Shown: piece by piece, positions 10,261 through 18,562 of the stretch
Layout: every line of letters begins with the position of its first letter
How positions within the stretch are numbered: the first letter of the stretch is position 1
Assembly: GCF_020165855.1 (NCBI RefSeq)
Contig: NZ_JAIUFY010000005.1
Location: 496,001 to 560,000, forward strand
Direction of reading: 5' to 3'
Length of the DNA: 64,000 nt
Origin: Celeribacter litoreus
GTDB taxonomy: Bacteria; Pseudomonadota; Alphaproteobacteria; Rhodobacterales; Rhodobacteraceae
Translations under genes and position numbers: made by a program
The notes under the pieces: model-generated
Database searches by the model: none
Seen by the model: the letters and a program-made list of their open reading frames with translations, nothing else
Told to the model about the DNA's origin: nothing

Positions 10261-10292
10261 GGGCGGTGCCGAGAGGCGCCGCCCTTTGGTTT
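10261..10292. terminator. Bidirectional rho-independent terminator after nrdJ
   Basis: Ten-base stem GGGCGGTGCC / GGCGCCGCCC with a GAGA loop and one G-T pair, flanked by AAAAA on the left and TTTGGTTTT on the right. It can end nrdJ transcripts and those of the small membrane protein gene on the opposite strand. Confidence 0.8.
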
Positions 10293-10303
10293 TGTGTGTC
10301 GCG

Positions 10304-10657
10304 TTAGAAAGCGACGAGCAATGCGCCCATGATTGCCGTGGCCACACATGCATAGCCCGCATCGATCAGAGTGCTGCGGTTTGCCTGTCCCTGCGCCAGA
10401 TCACGAAGCCAGAGCCACGGTGAGATGAAGAACAGCCCGACGCCCATTCCGGCGATTAGGCCCAACGGGATGCCGGATGTCAGGCCGGAGACCATGTAAA
10501 TATGGCGGAGGAAGCCGGCCACGAGGATCATGACTGGAAGAGCAACAGCTGCGACGAGACGCGGGCGCGTCGCGCGACCGGTTCCGAAGCGGTGATACCA
10601 GCCGAGGCCAGCCAGCCATGCGACGATGCCAGCGGCGAACACGTTTAAAAGTCCCAT
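10304..10657 (-). CDS. Small integral membrane protein, DUF1761-like
   Basis: 117 residues with four predicted transmembrane helices, beginning MGLLNVFAAGIVAWLAGLGW. The N-terminal helix ending GLGWYHRFG resembles the DUF1761 pattern (helix followed by WY), so I place it there tentatively. The start at 10657 is preferred over the longer frame to 10702 because GGAG lies seven bases upstream and the added residues are hydrophilic. Function unknown; probably monocistronic, between two terminator-like regions. Confidence 0.7.
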   Translation of the reverse strand: MGLLNVFAAGIVAWLAGLGWYHRFGTGRATRPRLVAAVALPVMILVAGFLRHIYMVSGLTSGIPLGLIAGMGVGLFFISPWLWLRDLAQGQANRSTLIDAGYACVATAIMGALLVAF

Positions 10658-10732
10658 GAAAGTCTCCGTGGTGAGGTGGTGCGATCGTTGCCGATCCCCC
10701 AAGCTTTTCCGGGGTTTCCGGATGAGGTCAAG

Positions 10733-11533
10733 TTATTCGCCTTCGGGGAAGTCTGCCGCCAGCGTCAGATCTTTCACCGCTTCGAATTGTTCTTTCAATT
10801 CTTCGAGACGCGCGGAAAGCGCGCTGTAGGAATAGGACCCGAGCGGAAGGCGGAGTGGCGGCTCTGATTGCGCGGCGACGTCGATCATGATGCGGGCTGC
10901 GCGCTCCGGATCGCCGCGTTGGCTGCCGGAGTCCTCATGCAGAATCTCGCGCAATCTCCCTGCGGTTTCGGCGTAATCGTCGATGACGGTTTTCGGGTCA
11001 GCGGCAGATCGTCCGGCCCAATCGGTGCGGAAGCCTGAGGGTTCTACAATTGTGACTTTGATGCCAAGTGGTGCTGTCTCTTTCGCGAGCGCTTCGGAGA
11101 GCGCTTCGACCGCGAACTTCGTGGCGCAATAGTAGCCGAGGCCGGGGTGTGAGGTCAGCCCGCCCATCGACGACAGCGTGAAGATATGCCCTGCACCGCG
11201 CGCGCGCATTCCGGGCAGCACGCGACGTGTGACGGCGGCGAGGCCGAACACGTTGGTCTCAAACTGGCGGCGGATTTCATCGTCCTCGCCTTCTTCAATC
11301 GCAGCGAAGTAGCCGAAGCCTGCGTTGTTCACCAACACATCGATGCGACCAAAATGCTCTTCAGCGCGGCCAACGGCGGTGTCGATCTGCGCCGCATCAT
11401 TCACGTCGAGTGCGAGCGGCAGCGCGATGTCCTCACGCCCTTTAACGAGGTCGGCAATGCTATCGGCGAGGGCAGGGGTCGCCAGCGTCGTCGTGACAAG
11501 AGCGGCTGCGAGGTAGGAGGTCTTCATGGTCAT
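10733..11533 (-). CDS. Short-chain dehydrogenase-like protein with a signal-peptide-like N-terminus
   Basis: 266 residues. From about residue 30 onward it is a classical SDR: DVND, then LVNNAGFGYF, the catalytic Ser region LSSMGG, and YCATK (Tyr and Lys). The normal N-terminal TGxxxGxG cofactor motif is absent. In its place is MKTSYLAAALVTTTLATPA followed by LADS, which reads as a cleavable signal peptide. Start choices are ATG at 11533, ATG at 11527 or TTG at 11539; none has a strong ribosome site. It begins seven bases after the stop of the SDR upstream, so they are cotranscribed and probably under the divergent TetR. Whether it is active, exported or a decayed gene is open. Confidence 0.7.
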   Translation of the reverse strand: MTMKTSYLAAALVTTTLATPALADSIADLVKGREDIALPLALDVNDAAQIDTAVGRAEEHFGRIDVLVNNAGFGYFAAIEEGEDDEIRRQFETNVFGLAAVTRRVLPGMRARGAGHIFTLSSMGGLTSHPGLGYYCATKFAVEALSEALAKETAPLGIKVTIVEPSGFRTDWAGRSAADPKTVIDDYAETAGRLREILHEDSGSQRGDPERAARIMIDVAAQSEPPLRLPLGSYSYSALSARLEELKEQFEAVKDLTLAADFPEGE

Positions 11534-11539
11534 GTCCAA

Positions 11540-12442
11540 CTAGTGGAAGTGATAAGTGACGCCGGTGCGCTCTGCGGAAATTTCCCAGAGAGCAGCGGCA
11601 AGGTCGGGATCGCGGGCGAGGGCTTTCGGCTCGACCCGTTCAGGGTAGCCGCGCATCTGGCCGAGTTTGGTTGGGCCGAAGAAGTCGCCGGTCTGCGCAT
11701 CCGGATCCGTTGCGGCCCGCAGAGGCGACAGCACACCTTGTGCGAGGGGCATGCCCATTAGCGGGTTCAAAAAGCGCGCAATGCCGGAGTGACGTTGGAG
11801 GTCGGTGCGGGTCCAGCCGGGGTGGGCGGCGACAACTTTCGGGCCGTTGGAGCCGAGACGACGCACCAGTTCGTATGCGAAGAGCAGATTGGCGATCTTG
11901 CTGTCGCCATAGGCCTTCCAAGCGTTGTACTTGCGACGTGTCCAGTCGAGATCAGACAAATCAGGATCTCCCTGTTTATGCGCGATGCTGGAAGTCACGG
12001 TAATGCGTGCTCCCGGAGTTTTCCGCAGCAGCGGCAGCAGCAGACCGGTTAGCGCGAAAGTGCCGAAATGGTTGGTGCCCATCTGCAACTCGAACCCGTC
12101 TTCCGTGTGGCCGTAAGGGGGCACCATGACGCCCGCGTTGTTCACGAGAACGTCGAGCGTGGAGAGTTCGGTCATCACGCCGCATGCAAACCTGTTGATC
12201 GACGTCAGGCTCGCGAGGTCCAGTTCCCGCACGATGATCTGGGCGCCCGGTGTCGCCTCTCGGATGTCTTTTGCGACAGCTTGCGCCTTGCTTATGTTGC
12301 GCACGCCAAAAACCAGCGCGGCCCCTTTACGCGCCAGCATCTCTGCTTCTGCGCGTCCAAGTCCGGAGGTCGCGCCTGTGATCAGGATGCATTTGCCGGT
12401 GAGGTCTGGGATGTCGGCATCGGTCCATTGGATGTGGGCCAT
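11540..12442 (-). CDS. SDR family oxidoreductase (retinol-dehydrogenase-like)
   Basis: 300 residues, an NAD(P)-dependent oxidoreductase of the short-chain dehydrogenase family. The cofactor motif TGATSGLG is near residue 23, NNAGVM near 103, the catalytic Ser in TVTSSIAH, and YGDSK carries the Tyr/Lys pair. The long C-terminal tail and the PPYGHTEDGFE loop resemble WW-oxidoreductase/retinol dehydrogenase-type SDRs; the substrate cannot be deduced. It is the first gene of a two-gene minus-strand operon divergent from tetR, with a double palindromic operator between them. Confidence 0.88.
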   Translation of the reverse strand: MAHIQWTDADIPDLTGKCILITGATSGLGRAEAEMLARKGAALVFGVRNISKAQAVAKDIREATPGAQIIVRELDLASLTSINRFACGVMTELSTLDVLVNNAGVMVPPYGHTEDGFELQMGTNHFGTFALTGLLLPLLRKTPGARITVTSSIAHKQGDPDLSDLDWTRRKYNAWKAYGDSKIANLLFAYELVRRLGSNGPKVVAAHPGWTRTDLQRHSGIARFLNPLMGMPLAQGVLSPLRAATDPDAQTGDFFGPTKLGQMRGYPERVEPKALARDPDLAAALWEISAERTGVTYHFH

Positions 12443-12525
12443 CTCTTAGGTCCTTTTGATTTGCGAGCGTGCCGTCTAGCGTGGCGCAAACGGCGCGAGG
12501 CTGGTGTTTTCGGCGGCGTTGTTTT

Positions 12526-12570
12526 ATAACTGACTTATGGTCATATAAATAATGACCATCGGTCAGTTAT
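12526..12570. promoter_or_regulatory. Double palindromic operator between tetR and the SDR operon
   Basis: Two 13-base palindromes, TGACTTATGGTCA (12531-12543) and TGACCATCGGTCA (12553-12565), each fit TGAC-N5-GTCA and have centres 22 bases apart, two turns on the same DNA face. Together they form a larger inverted repeat of 19-base arms (12526-12544 and 12552-12570; 17 of 19 match) around the spacer ATAAATA. A TATAAA hexamer at 12544-12549 lies inside, so binding would block promoter access. The likely ligand is the adjacent TetR protein. Confidence 0.75.
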
Positions 12571-12606
12571 CAAGAGAAATTCGCAACCTGTGAGGAGAAA
12601 ACTGTT

Positions 12607-13239
12607 ATGTCCCTGCCAGATAACAGGAAACGGGCGCGCTCTGATGATGAGAAAGAAGCGCGCCGTCGCGCTATCCTTGCAGCGACTCGCGCGATGGTCG
12701 CGACTCAGGGGCTCGACGCTGTTACGATGAACGCCATCGCGAAAGAGGCGGGGGTCTCAAAGGGGACGCTGTACCTCTACGCGCGGACGAAAGAAGAATT
12801 GCTGCTCGCGCTCTTTGTCGATGCGATGGAAGAGGTCGTGTCCCGGATCGAGGCAACGGCAACACCAAAGACGCTCGCGGATGTGTTGGTGAATGCGCCT
12901 GCGGACGTGCCGCTGTTTCTGCCTCTTCTGGCGCGGCTCTTTACGGTGATCGAAGGCAATGTCGCCGAAGAACCGCTTTTCGCTGAGAAACGCCGGATGC
13001 GCGATATGGGGCTGCGTGTGGCGCAGGTGATCAGCGAGCAAACCGGTGCGCCACTCGACCGGACGCGGGAGGCAAGCATGGTGTTGATGCTGTCGATGCA
13101 GGGCGCCGCGCAATTCGACATTGCTGCCGGACGTGAGCCGGATGAGGTGCCGGACGATCTCGCGCATATGTTCGCCAAGGAACATTTCCGCACCTCTTAC
13201 GGCATGGCGGTTCGTTTGGTGCTCAATGGTTTGAAATGA
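12607..13239 (+). CDS. TetR/AcrR family transcriptional regulator
   Basis: 210 residues. The N-terminal helix-turn-helix spans about residues 18-65 (DAVTMNAIAKEAGVSKGTLY followed by LYARTKEELL), and the rest is the variable ligand-binding and dimer domain. It is divergent from a pair of SDR genes, and the shared 164-base promoter carries two TGAC-N5-GTCA operators, so autoregulation and repression of the SDR pair are likely (inference). GAGGAG lies upstream of the ATG (CTGTGAGGAGAAAACTGTTATG). It converges with an araC gene with only three bases between the stop codons. Confidence 0.9.
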   Translation: MSLPDNRKRARSDDEKEARRRAILAATRAMVATQGLDAVTMNAIAKEAGVSKGTLYLYARTKEELLLALFVDAMEEVVSRIEATATPKTLADVLVNAPADVPLFLPLLARLFTVIEGNVAEEPLFAEKRRMRDMGLRVAQVISEQTGAPLDRTREASMVLMLSMQGAAQFDIAAGREPDEVPDDLAHMFAKEHFRTSYGMAVRLVLNGLK

Positions 13240-13242
13240 CGC

Positions 13243-14163
13243 TCAGGCCTGTCCGGCCAAAACCTGCGCGCGGTCGCGCGAGGGTGGCAGTCCGAACAGG
13301 CGCGCGTATTCGCGGCTGAACTGCGAGGGGCTGACATAGCCGACGTCGAACCCCGCGCGGGCGATCTCTGTTCCGCCGAGGATCGCTCTCCGCGCCGCCT
13401 GAAGACGCAGAGTTTTCTGGTAGGTGAGCGGGCTCATTCCCGTCGCGGCCTTGAAATGGCGTCGAAAGCTTGCCTCGCTCATGCCTGCGCAACTGGCCAT
13501 ATCGCGGATCGGCACGGTCTCTGACAAATGTTCACGAATCCAGCCGAGCGCCCGACGCACTTGCGCGAGGCGCGGATCGGCGGCGACGATCTGGTGCAAC
13601 GCAGGCGCCTGCGGCCCCCGCAAAAGGCGCCAAAGAATCTCACGCCGGATCATGGGGCCGAGAATGGTGCGGTCATCGTCGCTTTGCAGCGAGAGAAGCC
13701 TGTCACAAGCCTCTGGAATGCCCTCTGGAACCGGACCCAAAGCATAACATTTCCCCTGTTGCGCCATGACCTGAGGGGCTTCCGCCAGCAGATCGGCCAG
13801 CGTCTCACGCGCAAGCGAAAGGCTAATGGCGAGGTAGGGTTCTGCAGTGGTGGCTTGCGTCAAGCGTCCCGTGACAGGCATGGCGATAGACCCAACAAAG
13901 CTCTGGCCCGGACGATAGGTCAGGATAGCCGAGCCGATCGTCACCTCCATCTCCCCTTGGAAAACGATGATCGCGACTGGGTCCAGAAAGAGCGCAAGAG
14001 GGCTCGATGTTGAGGTGGCCGAAAACAGCCCGACACCTTCGGTGAGTTCAACGGTCTCTCCCGCCTTGGCAATTGCCGCCGCGCGGGACGTCAGTGAGGG
14101 GCGATAATCAAGCATCTCGGCCTCTGTGTTGATCGGATCAGGCAAGTCTTCGCGCGAAACCAC
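13243..14163 (-). CDS. AraC family transcriptional regulator
   Basis: 306 residues: an N-terminal cupin-like AraC_N domain (about 20-180), then the double helix-turn-helix (about 205-295) with the signature GYVSPSQFSREYARLFG. The start is uncertain: GTG at 14163 gives the full frame, and the ATG at 14115 gives a 290-residue form. Divergent from the Gfo/Idh/MocA oxidoreductase gene, which it may control. It is a paralogue of the second AraC protein at 17571-18515 (shared MSPL-YQK and SPSQFSREY segments). Confidence 0.87.
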   Translation of the reverse strand: MVSREDLPDPINTEAEMLDYRPSLTSRAAAIAKAGETVELTEGVGLFSATSTSSPLALFLDPVAIIVFQGEMEVTIGSAILTYRPGQSFVGSIAMPVTGRLTQATTAEPYLAISLSLARETLADLLAEAPQVMAQQGKCYALGPVPEGIPEACDRLLSLQSDDDRTILGPMIRREILWRLLRGPQAPALHQIVAADPRLAQVRRALGWIREHLSETVPIRDMASCAGMSEASFRRHFKAATGMSPLTYQKTLRLQAARRAILGGTEIARAGFDVGYVSPSQFSREYARLFGLPPSRDRAQVLAGQA

Positions 14164-14255
14164 CGTAGTGATGTGAGGTGCGACTTCTAAATTTCAATCT
14201 ATCACGGGCGGTTGTCGCCGCAAGTTGCGTGGGGTGTTGGGAGGGCATCGCGCGT

Positions 14256-14296
14256 GGCTTGTCCAAATTCGGCAAGCCGTCCACACGTTGTACAAT
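14256..14296 (+). promoter_or_regulatory. Candidate promoter and dyad upstream of the Gfo/Idh/MocA gene
   Basis: An inverted repeat GGCTTG (14256-14261) / CAAGCC (14273-14278) centred on AAATT lies just before a -10-like TACAAT (14291-14296), 15 bases from the ATG at 14311. No good -35 is seen; the dyad covers that position, as expected for a regulated promoter. The best candidate regulator is the divergent AraC protein. Confidence 0.4.
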
Positions 14297-14310
14297 ACGG
14301 AGCAAAAAGA

Positions 14311-15381
14311 ATGACTTCTCCCATCCGCGTAGGATTTATTGGCCTCAATCCGGACAGCAACTGGGCCGCAACGGCGCATATTCCCGCGCTGAAGGCGCTT
14401 TCTGACACGTTCGAAGTCGTCGGCGTCGCGAACAGCACGCCAGAAAGCGGAAAGCGCACGGCAGAGGCGCTTGGCCTTACCGCATATGACACGCCTGCTG
14501 ATCTTGTCGTGTCAGCAGACATCGACGTTGTGGTCGTCACTGTGAAGGTGCCGTATCACTTTGAACTGGTGACACTCGCGCTCGAAGCCGGAAAGCACGT
14601 TTACTGCGAATGGCCTCTGGGCAACGGGTTGGTCGAGGCGCAGAAACTCGCGGCGCTTGCCGAAGAAAAGGGCGTCGTCGCCGTTGCTGGCACGCAGGCG
14701 CGTTGCGCACCGGAAGTCCTGCATCTCAAGAAGCTCATCGATGAGGGCTTTGTCGGTCAGGTGCTGTCGACGTCGATTGTCGGGACTGGTGGCAACTGGG
14801 CGGACAAGACGTCAGATGTCTACTACTACCTCTTCGACAAAGCGAATGGCGCGACCATGGAAGATATTCCGATGGGTCACACGCTCGCGGCTGTGCGGGA
14901 TGTGTTGGGTGACTTCGGGGCGCTGAAGGCGACCAAGTTGCGCAACTTCGAAACCGTCGTGATTACTGACAAAGACGAAACCCGCCCTAAAACCGCCGCC
15001 GATCAGGTTATGGTTCAGGGCGCACTGGAGAGCGGTGCGGCATTGTCCGTGCATTACCGCGGTGGCACGACGAAGGGCACCAATTTCCTTTGGGAGATTA
15101 ACGGGACCGAGGGCGTGATCCAAGTGACCGCAGGTCTTGGTCATGCGCAGATGGTGCAACTGACGATCACAGGTGCGCGTGGCGATGACGACCTTACCGA
15201 GCAGATGCCGGATGCGGCGGTTAATGAGGGGCTGCCGGAATTTCCGGGCGCTCGGAACGTCGCAGGTGTCTATCAGCGCATGGCGGAGGACATTCGGACC
15301 GGATCGCGCTCCGCGCCGAGCTTTGCCGATGCTGTCCGACTTCACGAGGTTCTGGAAGCCATCGACCAAGACGCGTCCTAA
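14311..15381 (+). CDS. Gfo/Idh/MocA family oxidoreductase
   Basis: 356 residues. The N-terminal Rossmann domain starts RVGFIGLNPDSNWAATAHIP, an atypical form of the usual GxGxxG, followed by the family's CEWPLGNG (the EKP/EWP region that contacts the cofactor) and the second alpha/beta domain. The substrate (typically a sugar or polyol, sometimes dihydrodiols) cannot be told. The ATG at 14311 is chosen over the open frame to 14212 because GGAG lies nine bases before it and the N-terminus fits the family. A hairpin terminator follows, shared with the convergent SDR. Confidence 0.88.
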   Translation: MTSPIRVGFIGLNPDSNWAATAHIPALKALSDTFEVVGVANSTPESGKRTAEALGLTAYDTPADLVVSADIDVVVVTVKVPYHFELVTLALEAGKHVYCEWPLGNGLVEAQKLAALAEEKGVVAVAGTQARCAPEVLHLKKLIDEGFVGQVLSTSIVGTGGNWADKTSDVYYYLFDKANGATMEDIPMGHTLAAVRDVLGDFGALKATKLRNFETVVITDKDETRPKTAADQVMVQGALESGAALSVHYRGGTTKGTNFLWEINGTEGVIQVTAGLGHAQMVQLTITGARGDDDLTEQMPDAAVNEGLPEFPGARNVAGVYQRMAEDIRTGSRSAPSFADAVRLHEVLEAIDQDAS

Positions 15382-15390
15382 AAGAAAAGC

Positions 15391-15414
15391 GGCGCGCGAG
15401 TTGCCTCGCGCGCC
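15391..15414 (-). terminator. Hairpin terminator between two convergent oxidoreductase genes
   Basis: Perfect ten-base stem GGCGCGCGAG / CTCGCGCGCC with a TTGC loop. On the minus strand it is followed by GCTTTTCTTTT, so it best serves the SDR gene at 15439-16206; on the plus strand the tail is not T-rich. Confidence 0.7.
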
Positions 15415-15438
15415 GTCCACCGTCCCATGTGCGGTGGA

Positions 15439-16206
15439 TTAGAGGAACTGGCCGTTGTCCACTTGGATCACTTGGCCGGAGACCGCGCGGCCCATCTCGG
15501 ATGCGAGATAGAGAGCAGCGTAGGCCTGGTCGATCGGCTCGGTCCCCGGCACCGTCGTGTTGGTGTATTTGTCGGAGAATTCGAGCATCTCACCGCCACC
15601 TTCCTGTTCGCCTGCGGCCCAAGCGCGGGCTGCGTCGGTGTCGGTCACGCCCGGCGCAATCGCGTTACAGCGGATGTTCGTGCCGGACAAACGGATCGCG
15701 ATGTTGAGCGTCATGGTGTTCAGGCCGCCTTTGGTCGTCGTATAGGCGACGCCGCAGATCGGTTTCGTGCCGTTCACGGAGGAGACGTTAATGATGCGGC
15801 CTTCGTTGCGCGGCATCATGTGATTGATGGCCTCACGCGCATAGCGGAACGGGCCTGCGAGGTTGATCTGCATGAGTTCGTCGAAGTGGTCGTCCGTGGT
15901 CTTCTCGACTGCGAACATCTCGCCGACGCCGGCGTTGTTCACGAGAATGTCGACCTGACCGAACTTTTCGATGGCTTCTTTGAAGACGCGCGGCGGAGCG
16001 TCACGATCTGCGCTGTCGGCCACGACGCCGATTGCGTTTCCGCCCTTCGCATTGATCTCTGCGACGGCCTTGTCGAGGCCCTCTTTGCCGCGTGCGGTCA
16101 AAATGACGTTGGCGCCTTCGTCAGAGAAAAGGTCTGCAATTGCATAGCCGATGCCTTTGCTTGCTCCGGTTACGATTGCGGTTTTGCCTTCCAGAAGCTT
16201 TTTCAT
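15439..16206 (-). CDS. SDR family oxidoreductase
   Basis: 255 residues, a classical short-chain dehydrogenase. It has TGASKGIG at the cofactor site, NNAGVGEM, the catalytic Ser in NVSSVNG, and YTTTKGG with the Tyr/Lys pair; the C-terminal QVIQVDNGQFL is typical of the FabG-like group. The start is placed at the ATG at 16206, with AAAGGA upstream; the frame runs on to 16308, but those residues do not look like SDR. Substrate unknown. It is divergent from the alpha/beta hydrolase gene and ends at a strong hairpin. Confidence 0.9.
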   Translation of the reverse strand: MKKLLEGKTAIVTGASKGIGYAIADLFSDEGANVILTARGKEGLDKAVAEINAKGGNAIGVVADSADRDAPPRVFKEAIEKFGQVDILVNNAGVGEMFAVEKTTDDHFDELMQINLAGPFRYAREAINHMMPRNEGRIINVSSVNGTKPICGVAYTTTKGGLNTMTLNIAIRLSGTNIRCNAIAPGVTDTDAARAWAAGEQEGGGEMLEFSDKYTNTTVPGTEPIDQAYAALYLASEMGRAVSGQVIQVDNGQFL

Positions 16207-16557
16207 GGCATATCCTTTCTTATCAATTGTCGCTGTGTGCGACTGTCTGATCAAAAAGATGGTTTGATGGCCGTCAGGGATTAGGCTGTTTCGATGCACG
16301 CCACTCATTACCCTAATTCATAAGTTGCGTTTCTTCCTTCAAAGCCAGTGGTTTGGGGTGCACATTCGCTATGCCGAGCCCGGGGCAGGCCGCTGTGTGG
16401 TTGCGTCCCTCCGATAGTCGAGATTCTCAAAAATGCGGTGGTTCGGAGAATTAGGCAAGAATTGCGCGGCAATGTTCTACCTCTCTCCGGAAGAGGTGCC
16501 TTATCTCATGCTCAACGCCGACGCAGATGTCAGCGACCTGTAAGAAAAGGACACACC
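16207..16557. other. 351-base intergenic region between an SDR and a hydrolase
   Basis: Divergent promoter region without a convincing gene. It contains a small dyad GTCGC-TGTGT-GCGAC (16229-16243) close to the SDR start, which could be an operator. The frame open from 16348 into the hydrolase gene lacks a ribosome site and does not resemble the family. No clear -35/-10 pair could be assigned. Confidence 0.5.
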
Positions 16558-17514
16558 ATGGAACTTACTCAAGACTGGGACAAAACATTCCCGAAAAGCG
16601 ACAAAGTAGACCACAAGAAGGTCACTTTCACCAACCGCTACGGCATCACGCTCGCCGGTGATCTCTACACCCCGAAAGCGGACGGCCCGTTCGCAGCAAT
16701 CGCAATCAGCGGTCCGTTCGGTGCGGTAAAAGAGCAATCCTCCGGCCTGCACGCTCAAGTGCTCGCAGAGCGCGGCTTTGTCACCCTTGCATTCGACGCC
16801 TCCTACACCGGTGAGAGCGGTGGCGAACCCCGCAACCTCGCATCTCCCGAGATCAACACCGAAGACTTCAGTGCAGCTGTCGACTTCCTTGGCCTGCAAG
16901 ACAATGTAGATCGTGAGCGTATCGGTATCCTTGGCATCTGTGGCTTCGGCGGCATGGGCCTGAATGCTGCTGCGGCCGACCCGCGTATCAAGGCAGTGGC
17001 CACCTCCACCATGTACGATATCAGCCGTATGATGTCGCAGGGCTATTTCGACAGCACCACGAAAGAGCAGCGCATCGAGGGCCGCAAGGCGCTGAACGAA
17101 CTCCGTTGGGCTGACGCAGAATCCGGCACTCCGGCCTATGGTCCGACCGCGCTGCAGAACCTGCCGGAAGAGGCTCCGCAATTCGTCAAAGAATATGCGG
17201 CCTACTACACGGACGAAAACCGCGGCTTCCACGCACGTTCGGTGAACTCGAATGGCTCCTGGACGCTGACCACGCCGCTGTCCTTCATGAACATGCCGCT
17301 GCTGACCTACATCGACGAGATCGCGCCGCGTCCGGTCCTGTTGGTCCACGGTTCCGCAGCACACTCTCTCTACTTCAGCGAGACGGCTTTTGAGAACGCA
17401 GCAGAGCCGAAGGAACTGTTCATCGTTGAAGGTGCAACTCACACAGACCTCTACGACCAGATGGACAAGATCCCGTTCGACAAATTCACCAGCTTCTTCT
17501 CCGAGAACCTGTGA
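16558..17514 (+). CDS. Alpha/beta hydrolase with a cysteine nucleophile (YcjY / dienelactone-hydrolase-like)
   Basis: 318 residues, cytoplasmic. The nucleophile elbow reads GICGFGG with Cys128 where most hydrolases have Ser, as in dienelactone hydrolases and the YcjY-like group. The acid and His are likely in the C-terminal part (PVLLVHGSAAHS and EGATHTDLYD). The ATG at 16558 is preceded by AAAAGGACACACC and fits the family start. It is followed 56 bases later by an araC gene on the same strand, which may regulate it. Reaction unknown; hydrolysis of a lactone or ester is a guess from the fold. Confidence 0.82.
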   Translation: MELTQDWDKTFPKSDKVDHKKVTFTNRYGITLAGDLYTPKADGPFAAIAISGPFGAVKEQSSGLHAQVLAERGFVTLAFDASYTGESGGEPRNLASPEINTEDFSAAVDFLGLQDNVDRERIGILGICGFGGMGLNAAAADPRIKAVATSTMYDISRMMSQGYFDSTTKEQRIEGRKALNELRWADAESGTPAYGPTALQNLPEEAPQFVKEYAAYYTDENRGFHARSVNSNGSWTLTTPLSFMNMPLLTYIDEIAPRPVLLVHGSAAHSLYFSETAFENAAEPKELFIVEGATHTDLYDQMDKIPFDKFTSFFSENL

Positions 17515-17570
17515 TAAACTGGCGGGGCTGCTTTCGGGCGGCCCTGCGATCCCATTTGGACATTTGACCT

Positions 17571-18515
17571 ATGAGCGACCTCGAGACCCGATTTGGACAA
17601 GAGCCACATGCCCGCTTGGCGGACATGATCGCGGCATGGTGCGGTGACGCGGAAGATGCCTCGACCCCGATTGACGGGTTGGCGTTTTTCCGGCGCACAC
17701 GGCCGACCGAGCCGGATGTCTGTCTCGTGGAGCCTGCGTTGCTCGTCGTGGCGCAGGGGGCCAAGCAGATGCTCGTCGACGGTGCCCCGCATCGCTACGA
17801 TCCGTCGGGCTTTCTCATCACGTCGCTCGAAATTCCCGGACAGACACAGATTATAGAGGCCAGTCCCGAGGCCCCGTGTCTTGGGCTCATGATGCGCCTC
17901 GATCAGCGCATGCTCGCCGAGATGGTCGCCCGCGATGTCATCCCGCCACGCCAGCGTCCGGACCGGAGAAGCGTCGCGGTCGGACAGGTGACGCCTGCTT
18001 TGATTTCACCGTTGGAGCGGCTTATCGGTCTCTTGGATGAACCCGAAGCGATTTCCTTTCTGGCCCCGCTCATCCTGCAAGAAATCCATTACCGCCTTCT
18101 CCTGAGTGATCAGGGTGGCCGTCTATGGTCCTTCGTTGCGGCAGGGAGCACGAACCAGCGTATTCTCTCGCTCGTGAATTGGATGAAACTGAACTACGCA
18201 GAGCCGCTACGCGTGGACGACCTCGCAGATCGGGCGCAGATGAGTGTTTCGACCTTCCATCAGCATTTCCGTGAACTGACAACCATGAGCCCGCTGCAGT
18301 ATCAGAAGTGGCTGCGCCTGAACGAAGCGCGGCAGATGATGCTGAACGATCATCTGGACGCGGCGAGCGCCTCTTTCCGCGTGGGCTATGAAAGCCCGTC
18401 CCAATTCAGCCGCGAATACTCCCGCCTCTTCGGGAATCCGCCCAAACGCGACATCGAACAGTTGCGTCTCGAAGTGGCTGGTCGGCAGCCGCTCGCCATT
18501 GAGGGGCGCCGCTAG
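17571..18515 (+). CDS. AraC family transcriptional regulator
   Basis: 314 residues: an AraC_N cupin-type domain (about 35-190) and a C-terminal double helix-turn-helix (about 205-300) with VGYESPSQFSREYSRLFG. Same subfamily as the AraC protein at 13243-14163. It lies directly downstream of the Cys-nucleophile hydrolase gene and ends before a strong terminator, so the hydrolase and this regulator probably form one transcript with the regulator acting on it or on the divergent SDR (inference). Confidence 0.9.
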   Translation: MSDLETRFGQEPHARLADMIAAWCGDAEDASTPIDGLAFFRRTRPTEPDVCLVEPALLVVAQGAKQMLVDGAPHRYDPSGFLITSLEIPGQTQIIEASPEAPCLGLMMRLDQRMLAEMVARDVIPPRQRPDRRSVAVGQVTPALISPLERLIGLLDEPEAISFLAPLILQEIHYRLLLSDQGGRLWSFVAAGSTNQRILSLVNWMKLNYAEPLRVDDLADRAQMSVSTFHQHFRELTTMSPLQYQKWLRLNEARQMMLNDHLDAASASFRVGYESPSQFSREYSRLFGNPPKRDIEQLRLEVAGRQPLAIEGRR

Positions 18516-18562
18516 ACGTCTCGTCCTGAGTCTCAAACGCACGACCATTTCTCTCATCGGTG

